NCBI RefSeq assembly: GCF_001411555.2
Contig: NC_049912.1
Location: 26,049,722-26,113,721 of the forward strand
DNA length: 64,000 nt
DNA from: Juglans regia
Lineage: Eukaryota; Streptophyta; Magnoliopsida; Fagales; Juglandaceae
Direction: 5' to 3'
Positions 56,445-64,000 of the stretch are shown one piece after another; the stretch's first letter is position 1; the number at the start of each line of letters is the position of its first letter. Made by a program: the position numbers and the translations under genes. Below the pieces are notes generated by a model that was not told the origin of the DNA, did no database searches, and worked only from the letters and a program-made list of their open reading frames with translations.

Positions 56445-59259
56445 TGTAACACCCCCTTCCCGTAGGCTAGGTGTATCACGTATTTTTTCATGAAAAATAA
56501 ACCCGGCAAGCGATTCTCTAATTTCACAATTTAAAAAAATAAACTGAAGTAATTTATTATGAAATAAAAGGTCTAATAAAAAATGTCTTCCCAAAAATAT
56601 TGAAGAAATAACTGAATAAATTCGTCATAAGAGACACATTTTATTTTACAAAGTCTGAACAAAACTAAAATGCTCATTCTACTCCTGGCCTGCCTGCTCG
56701 TAATCATCATCTTCACCTGGGTAATTAAAAACATGAAAATAAACTAAAATGAGTCGATGACTCAGTAAGAAATCTATCATAACGAAAACGTAATAAAGAT
56801 AAAATTTTCATAAGAACTTTCATGCTGAACTTAAAATTCATGACTGTTCATGTTAATGCTTATGCTATGTATGACTGAATTATCTGAATTAACTGACTGA
56901 TTTATCTTACTTATCTGACTGGCCAACACACTTAACCCTGTGTGTAAGGTTGTGCACCAGCCCCACATCCCGCTGCAGCAAGGGGAACTGCTGATAGTAT
57001 TCTAGCATACTATGGTGGACCACGACTGAGTTCATGGCTTGCACACCACCCTGAAACTGAACTGCATTGGTACCATGCATCTGAATGGCCATCTTATTAA
57101 CTGATCTGAACTTATCTTACACTTGAAGTTAAGATGGCTTACGTGTCTTACACATGAGATGCATGACATATTACATACATAATCATAAATTCTAAATCTG
57201 AACATGATGCGGAATGACATGGTCGTATGCTATGCTAGATGACATGCTTGCATATGATATGAGCGGTTCATAAATAATGGCTGTCAAAGAACTGGCTTGA
57301 ATAATACATACATATAAGCTAACTGTGATGATCCTAATTTATAATCAAATTTACTTACCTCGACGCGTTTCTTCTTGAATAATACTTCGTAACTTGAGAC
57401 CTATATTCAATAAATAACTATCACTAAATTGTTTGGAACTAAAATAAATGCTAATACTTTACTTAACTAAATTCGAAATTCTAAAACATAGTCAAACCAA
57501 TATTTGTTTAACACTAAAATCAATAATTCATAGTATTTAAATTACTTAAAATACTAATAACATATTAAAACTTAGTAGAATACTAGAGCTACTTAAATAC
57601 GTCATAAAACTTCAATTCTTAAAATAAGTTTCATTCCTTAACAAAATGATTAAATCTTATAAGAAATCTAATAAATATTAATATCATTTAATAAATCGTT
57701 CAAAATAAATTAACAACTCTTACTGCTGAAATATGATATCTAATCTTTCAAATATACTTTAACTGTATATATATAAATATAATTCGAAAATAATTGGTGG
57801 AAACATTCGATTTAATAAAAGTAGACTTAATCATAATATTATTCAAAACTCATAACATCTTCCTTAATTCTTTTTAAAATATAACATAATAATTTTATTA
57901 AAATCCGACTAAATAGATAAAAGAAAACTAACTAAAATAATAGGCTTCATAATGTACTTAAAAACACATTTTAAATTCCTTAAACAATTTCTTAATAAAA
58001 AGAGCATTTGACTAATATATTTACTTAACAAAATTAAACTCAACTTTAATTAAAATGACATAACAATATTCATAATTAACAAATACTCAAACGTAAGGTT
58101 ATAAATATAATTATACTTAAAAACACTGCTTCAAGATACTAGATTAGAAAGGGCATACTTGTAATTTCATCTACTAACACTTAGTAGACTGAAACCTACA
58201 GCAAAACGTGTATAATATATTCTGCAGAAAACAGAGAGCTCGGGAGAGAGAGACGTGCGAAGCAAAGGCTCACCGAGAGAAGACTGACGTGCGGCGGTTC
58301 TGGGTTGCTGGCGGGGGTCACGGCGGCGTGACTGGGGCTCGTCTGAGGTGGTGCGACGCCGAAGGAAGTGAACCATGCGGCAGTGCAACCGAGAGAGAGG
58401 GAGGAGCACGTACTGAGCTGGGTCGCTGAGGGTCATAGGCCAACCGGGATGGAGTAGGTGCCACGGGGAAGAGCTGGTCGGCGGTTTCTGGCATCGTGGG
58501 TGGTGCTCCGACGTCCCGAGGTGGTCGGCGGAACAACCTGGACTGGTAGTGTCGAGGTGCTCGGCAAGAAGCCACCGCGTGGCTTACGTGCGACAGGGCT
58601 TGGAGGTCCTTCACGGTCATGCATGGTCTGCGCAGTGGGGTGGTCGCCGTGGTGGTTCCGTCGTCGAGTCGTGGCCTTTCCGGTTGCTGCGTCTCACTGA
58701 GTGGTGCCCGGTGCTAAGGCATGGGCTTGCTCTGTTCCGTGAGTGTAAAACAGAGGTGCGTCCGTGTGGTCGTTACCGTGGAAGAGAAGCAGAGGCTTCT
58801 CCATGTCCGTTGCTGTTGCGGCGTGCCTTGGCCGCTGAGGATGGTCTGCTGACTTCTGTGGTGGCTGGTGGTGGCGTGGAGTTGTCGCGGCTGGGCAAGG
58901 TTCGAAGTGTTTCTTGGTCTGCGGCGTGAGTTTTCTTCATGCAGGAGATCCAGCGTAAAAAAACATATATGTCTAGGTGGTAGAGAACACCCTAAAAAAA
59001 TAAAACCCTAAGGAAAGAGACGTGCATGCATAGGAGAGGATACGTGCGGGGCGAAGAGGAGGGAAAACGTGGAACTTAAAATATGAGAGTAGTTATCCTA
59101 ATAACAATAAAATCTTAAATAATAATAATAATAACAAATATAATAAATGTAAAATCTGCTAAGAATAATAATAACAATAATAATAATAATAACCTAATTA
59201 TCAAACCTAATAAAATATCCGTGTAATTGTCTCTAATGATATAGGATCGGGATGTTACA
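56445..59259 (-). repeat. Downstream (3') LTR of the element
   Basis: In minus orientation this is the 3' LTR. It has an AT-rich half (56445-58190) and a GC-rich block (about 58230-58930, CpG-rich, with CCACCAC/CGCCG-type motifs on the minus strand). An (AAT)n tract lies at 59115-59190. TTGTGCACCAGCCCCAC and neighbouring motifs are shared with the old LTR at 1023. Confidence 0.93.
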
Positions 59260-60547
59260 AACTCCCCTCCTTATAAAAATTCCGTCCTCGGAATTTGCTA
59301 ATACCTCAAGCAACCTACAAATTTGTCCATCACATTATTTCCATGTTTCTATTTTAGATCTTCGATCATTTAGTCGAGCCTAACCTTTCAAAATTTTAAA
59401 CCTCATTTATTCATTCCTAAGTCTCGCATATCCTTTTACACGTGCACTTACTATCAATGATCACACACTTTAGAAATACAATAAAAGCCTAAAGTATATA
59501 CCTCGACAACAAGATTGACAAAAACCTACTGATAATATCACTCACATAAATTCTTCGCATAAAATGATAAATAAATCTCCTCATATAATAATAACCTCAA
59601 ATAAAAAGAAATTTACAATCCTCCAAAGTTCAAAGTCTATAAAATATTTCAATTCTAAAATTCTCAAAAATGAAATACCACAATGATCATGTGCCTATGG
59701 TTATGGGCCTACATTCCAATTAAAAGCATAGCAACATCAATTAAACTTTCAAATCAAACATTGGCATCTGGTGTTATTCTCTAATAATTGTCAACCTAAC
59801 CATAAAAACTTTAATGTGCATCTCTCAAGCATACGCATACTTAAATCATCTTCTACTTGTAAACCTTAAATTCTCGTACCTCAAAAATATATGACATATC
59901 AATTTCTTTCAATAGCTCTATTGTTACCTAACTCCACAACACATGAGATTTTTACTAAAATCCTTTTTTTTTTTTTTTTTTTTTTTTTCCCACTATTCCT
60001 GTTAGACGAGAGAATCATATTACCTATAATATACCTTCCGTCAGACATTGTGAAATACCAAACACCATATGCAAATTTTTTTGCCATAATCTCCAAAACC
60101 AACTAATTACATTCTCTAATTTAAATAGGACTCCATCAAATAAGTCATCTTCACCTATTCTCCTGAGCTAGATACACTATCAATCTTAAAAGTAAGAGTT
60201 TCCCAACTTCACCTTCCATCAATCAATTACATTGTCATAACCAAATTGACACGTAACCCTAGTATACGTAATTCTCATAAAATTCTAGATATCCATGCTA
60301 CATAAATACCTCGAGTGAGGTGCCATAATCTAATATAACCATGAACTAATATATCGATATTCACATAAATAATAACTACAATGATGATTCTACTGGTAGA
60401 AACCATAAAGTATTCAATCCTAAACAAACCTTGATTACTCGCGAGCAGGCTAGGAGCATCCTAGGTAACTTTAACTAAAAAAATTTTACAAAAAGTTTTT
60501 TTTTTTTTTGAAAAGTCTACAGAATCAACCTGTCTCTGATACCAAAT
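59260..60547 (-). other. Interior of the non-autonomous element, no coding capacity
   Basis: 1,288 bp of AT-rich sequence with T-runs at 59963-59988 and 60498-60510, bordered by the polypurine tract and the primer site. No frame resembles gag, protease, reverse transcriptase or integrase. Confidence 0.85.
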
Positions 60548-63362
60548 TGTAACACCCCCTTCCCGTAGGCTAGGTGTGTCACGTATTTTTTCATGAAAAA
60601 AATAAACCCGGCAAGCGATTCTCTAATTTCACAATAAAAATAAACTGAAGTAATTTATTATGAAATAAAAGGTCTAATAAAAAAGGTCTTCCCAAAAATA
60701 TTGAAGAAATAACTGAATAAATTCGTCATAAGAGACACATTTTATTTTAAAAAAAGTCTGAACAAAACTAAAATGCTCATTCTACTCCTGGCCTGCCTGC
60801 TCGTAATCATCATTTTCACCTGGGTAATTAAAAACATGAAAATAAACTAAAATGAGTCGATGACTCAGTAAGAAATCTATCATAACGAAAACGTAATAAA
60901 CATAAAATTTTCATAAGAACTTTCATGCTGAACTTAAAATTCATGACTGTTCATGTTAATGCTTATGCTATGTATGACTGAATTATCTGAATTAACTGAC
61001 TGATTTATCTTACTTATCTGACTGGCCAACACACTTAACCCTGTGTGTAAGGTTGTGCACCAGCCCCACATCCCGCTGCAGCAAGGGGAACTGCTGATAG
61101 TATTCTAGCATACTATGGTGGACCACGACTGAGTTCGTGGCTTGCACACCACCCTGAAACTGAACTGCATTGGTACCATGCATCTGAATGGCCATCTTAT
61201 TAACTGATCTGAACTTATCTTACACTTGAAGTTAAGATGGCTTACGTGTCTTACACATGAGATGCATGACATATTACATACATAATCATAAATTCTAAAT
61301 CTGAACATGATGCGGAATGACATGGTCGTATGCTATGCTAGATGACATGCTTGCATATGATATGAGCGGTTCATAAATAATGGCTGTCAAAGAACTGGCT
61401 TGAATAATACATACATATAAGCTAACTGTGATGATCCTAATTTATAATCAAATTTACTTACCTCGACGCGTTTCTTCTTGAATAATACTTCGTAACTTGA
61501 GACCTATATTCAATAAATAACTATCACTAAATTGTTTGGAACTAAAATAAATGCTAATACTTTACTTAACTAAATTCGAAATTCTAAAACATAGTCAAAC
61601 CAATATTTGTTTAACACTAAAATCAATAATTCATAGTATTTAAATTACTTAAAATACTAATAACATATTAAAACTTAGTAGAATACTAGAGCTACTTAAA
61701 TACGTCATAAAACTTCAATTCTTAAAATAAGTTTCATTCCTTAACAAAATGATTAAATCTTATAAGAAATCTAATAAATATTAATATCATTTAATAAATC
61801 GTTCAAAATAAATTAACAACTCTTACTGCTGAAATATGATATCTAATCTTTCAAATATACTTTAACTGTATATATATAAATATAATTCGAAAATAATTGG
61901 TGGAAACATTCGATTTAATAAAAGTAGACTTAATCATAATATTATTCAAAACTCATAACATCTTCCTTAATTCTTTTTAAAATATAACATAATAATTTTA
62001 TTAAAATCCGACTAAATAGATAAAAGAAAACTAACTAAAATAATAGGCTTCATAATGTACTTAAAAACACATTTTAAATTCCTTAAACAATTTCTTAATA
62101 AAAAGAGCATTTGACTAATATATTTACTTAACAAAATTAAACTCAACTTTAATTAAAATGACATAACAATATTCATAATTAACAAATACTCAAACGTAAG
62201 GTTATAAATATAATTATACTTAAAAACACTGCTTCAAGATACTAGATTAGAAAGGGCATACTTGTAATTTCATCTACTAACACTTAGTAGACTGAAACCT
62301 ACAGCAAAACGTGTATAATATATTCTGCAGAAAACAGAGAGCTCGGGAGAGAGAGACGTGCGAAGCAAAGGCTCACCGAGAGAAGACTGACGTGCGGCGG
62401 TTCTGGGTTGCTGGCGGGGGTCACGGCGGCGTGACTGGGGCTCGTCTGAGGTGGTGCGACGCCGAAGGAAGTGAACCATGCGGCAGTGCAACCGAGAGAG
62501 AGGGAGGAGCACGTACTGAGCTGGGTCGCTGAGGGTCATAGGCCAACCGGGATGGAGTAGGTGCCACGGGGAAGAGCTGGTCGGCGGTTTCTGGCATCGT
62601 GGGTGGTGCTCCGACGTCCCGAGGTGGTCGGCGGAACAACCTGGACTGGTAGTGTCGAGGTGCTCGGCAAGAAGCCACCGCGTGGCTTACGTGCGACAGG
62701 GCTTGGAGGTCCTTCACGGTCATGCATGGTCTGCGCAGTGGGGTGGTCGCCGTGGTGGTTCCGTCGTCGAGTCGTGGCCTTTCCGGTTGCTGCGTCTCAC
62801 TGAGTGGTGCCCGGTGCTAAGGCATGGGCTTGCTCTGTTCCGTGAGTGTAAAACAGAGGTGCGTCCGTGTGGTCGTTACCGTGGAAGAGAAGCAGAGGCT
62901 TCTCCATGTCCGTTGCTGTTGCGGCGTGCCTTGGCCGCTGAGGATGGTCTGCTGACTTCTGTGGTGGCTGGTGGTGGCGTGGAGTTGTCGCGGCTGGGCA
63001 AGGTTCGAAGTGTTTCTTGGTCTGCGGCGTGAGTTTTCTTCATGCAGGAGATCCAGCGTAAAAAAACATATATGTCTAGGTGGTAGAGAACACCCTAAAA
63101 AAATAAAACCCTAAGGAAAGAGACGTGCATGCATAGGAGAGGATACGTGCGGGGCGAAGAGGAGGGAAAACGTGGAACTTAAAATATGAGAGTAGTTATC
63201 CTAATAACAATAAAATCTTAAATAATAATAATAATAACAAATATAATAAATGTAAAATCTGCTAAGAATAATAATAACAATAATAATAATAATAACCTAA
63301 TTATCAAACCTAATAAAATATCCGTGTAATTGTCTCTAATGATATAGGATCGGGATGTTACA
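60548..63362 (-). repeat. Upstream (5') LTR of the element
   Basis: In minus orientation this is the 5' LTR, so transcription should start inside it and run toward lower coordinates. A TATA-like AATATATTATACACG (minus strand, about 62331-62317) lies just inward of the GC-rich block (62330-63030). Whether it is the real promoter is inference. Confidence 0.93.
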
Positions 63363-64000
63363 GCCCTGATTGCTTTATAATATCAGCTAAGCTGGTGAAT
63401 CAACATTGTTGTTCTGTTTTCTTAATAACGGCTTCTATCTTGTCTTTACATACAGGTTATAGTTAGTGGTGAGCTCAGGGCTCAACATGCCAAATCTATG
63501 AAGTTCAAGGATGGATACATGATATCCTCTGGTCAGCCTGTCAATGAATATATTGACTCTGCTGTGAGGCATGTGCTTCTGAGGCAGGTCAGCTTAGTTA
63601 TGCAGTTTGCATCCCAAGAATGTGCTTAGTTTTGAAAGGAATTTTTTAAACGATGTTTTTGTGTGAACAAATTGTTGCAGGTTGTACTTGGCATCAAGGT
63701 AAAGATATTGCTTGATTGGGATCCAAAGGGCAAGTTAGGCCCCACAACAACACCCTTGCCTGATTTGGTTACCATCCACCTACTGAAGGAGGAGGAGGGC
63801 TACAGCATGTCAGCATCAGGCCCTCACTGGCGGCAACTAATATAGAGGTTGCAGCAAATCACACAACCCCCCGCCCCCTTTTTCCTTTTGTTTCTTTTCT
63901 TTTTATTAGCCTTTTGCTAAAATTTTACCATATAGCGTCGTGAGAGAGATGTTTGGCTGCGAAATTCTGGCTCGCGAGAGATCCGTTTTGTAGACTTTTG

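Larger units (their letters stand above)
56440..63367 (-). mobile_element. Non-autonomous LTR retrotransposon, 6.9 kb, in an RPS3 pseudogene intron
   Basis: The target duplication GCCCT is perfect (56440-56444 and 63363-63367). LTRs 56445-59259 and 60548-63362 are both 2,815 bp and begin TGTAACA and end TGTTACA. The primer site is on the minus strand next to the right LTR (TGGTATCAGAG, 60544-60534, complementary to the initiator-methionine tRNA 3' end, 3-base spacer). The polypurine tract AAGGAGGGGAGTT (minus strand, 59272-59260) abuts the left LTR. The element is therefore transcribed on the minus strand, antisense to the RPS3 pseudogene. The 1,288-bp interior has no coding region: a LARD-like element that needs proteins from a partner. 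By eye the LTRs differ by about five substitutions and three small indels, so it is young. Confidence 0.95.
53660..63845 (+). pseudogene. RPS3: RPS3 (40S ribosomal protein uS3) pseudogene with introns
   Basis: Six exon-like blocks follow plant RPS3: 53660-53689, 53778-53934, 54527-54699, 55967-56021, 63456-63587 and 63681-63845. Recognisable text includes [79 protein letters not shown] and [12 protein letters not shown]. Lesions are several. A one-base and a later eight-base insertion in block 2 replace the conserved VTPMRTEI part of the KH domain with [11 protein letters not shown]. The splice acceptor before block 3 reads TTTCG where TTTCAG is expected. An extra C occurs in the C-run at about 54587-54590. 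Several conserved residues are changed in block 4 (SFYGVLRFVRDSG). A C-terminal frameshift occurs before the [14 protein letters not shown] text, which survives in another frame. Kept introns mean DNA duplication, not retroposition. A 6.9-kb LTR element sits in the intron between blocks 4 and 5. Confidence 0.88.

Noticed and set aside
58208..58929. Several open frames on both strands in the GC-rich block, repeated at 62311-63032
   Set aside because: They lie inside the two LTRs; high GC alone explains them, no motif is seen, and overlapping frames on both strands are equally open.
56445..63362. Tandem segmental duplication of 2.8 kb
   Set aside because: The primer site, polypurine tract, TG...CA ends and GCCCT target duplication show that the two copies are LTRs of one element.

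Overview
The window is nuclear DNA of a woody eudicot. It shows intron-bearing genes with GT/AG junctions, plant-only families (an ELF4-like protein, a TT2-type R2R3-MYB), AT-rich intergenic DNA and dense transposable elements. A Fagales genome (walnut, pecan or oak relatives) is my best guess; this rests on general resemblance only. Two 100-base N runs (49005-49104, 50537-50636) mark it as a draft scaffold. All exon and element borders were read by eye.

Layout. 1-9240: transposon graveyard. It holds the end of an AT-rich GGGGTG-type element, a reverse-strand CACTA remnant, an old LTR, and a CACTA (En/Spm) element with recognisable TNP2- and TNP1-type genes. The CACTA right terminus at 9068 cuts a fragment of a CTNNBL1-like exon, and a Mutator-type MITE with a 9-bp target duplication sits in its transposase gene. 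9930-10330: LTR fragment. 12751-14007 (minus): apparently intact three-exon TT2-type MYB. 15233-15862: long fold-back. 15940-19610: degenerate tandem array split by a Copia element that lacks reverse transcriptase. 23390-23985 (minus): broken copy of the MYB gene; homology continues through its upstream DNA to about 26530, so this is an old segmental duplication, later hit by two Tourist-like MITEs.

29525-40581 (minus): an eight-exon TAF12 gene, 622 codons, whose introns carry a TRIM (intron 1), a tRNA-derived SINE split by a hAT-type MITE (intron 2), a 5'-truncated L1-type LINE (intron 4) and an unrecognised insert (intron 5). 42975-43322 (plus): intronless ELF4-like coding region with an intron in its 5' UTR. 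45300-53480: Tourist MITE, AT-rich inverted pair and a scrambled, gap-containing retrotransposon complex rich in short repeats. 53660-63845 (plus): an RPS3 gene copy that keeps its introns but is a pseudogene with several frameshifts; its fourth-to-fifth-exon intron holds a 6.9-kb non-autonomous LTR retrotransposon with 2,815-bp LTRs, PBS, PPT and a 5-bp target duplication.

The host genes likely to work are therefore the TT2-type MYB (flavonoid/proanthocyanidin control), TAF12 (TFIID/SAGA subunit) and the ELF4-like gene (circadian evening complex family). They show no functional link to one another. I found no clear new biological system. The most unusual signals are the nested, datable insertions, the MYB duplication, the fold-back upstream of the MYB gene, and the uneven divergence between the two young LTRs.
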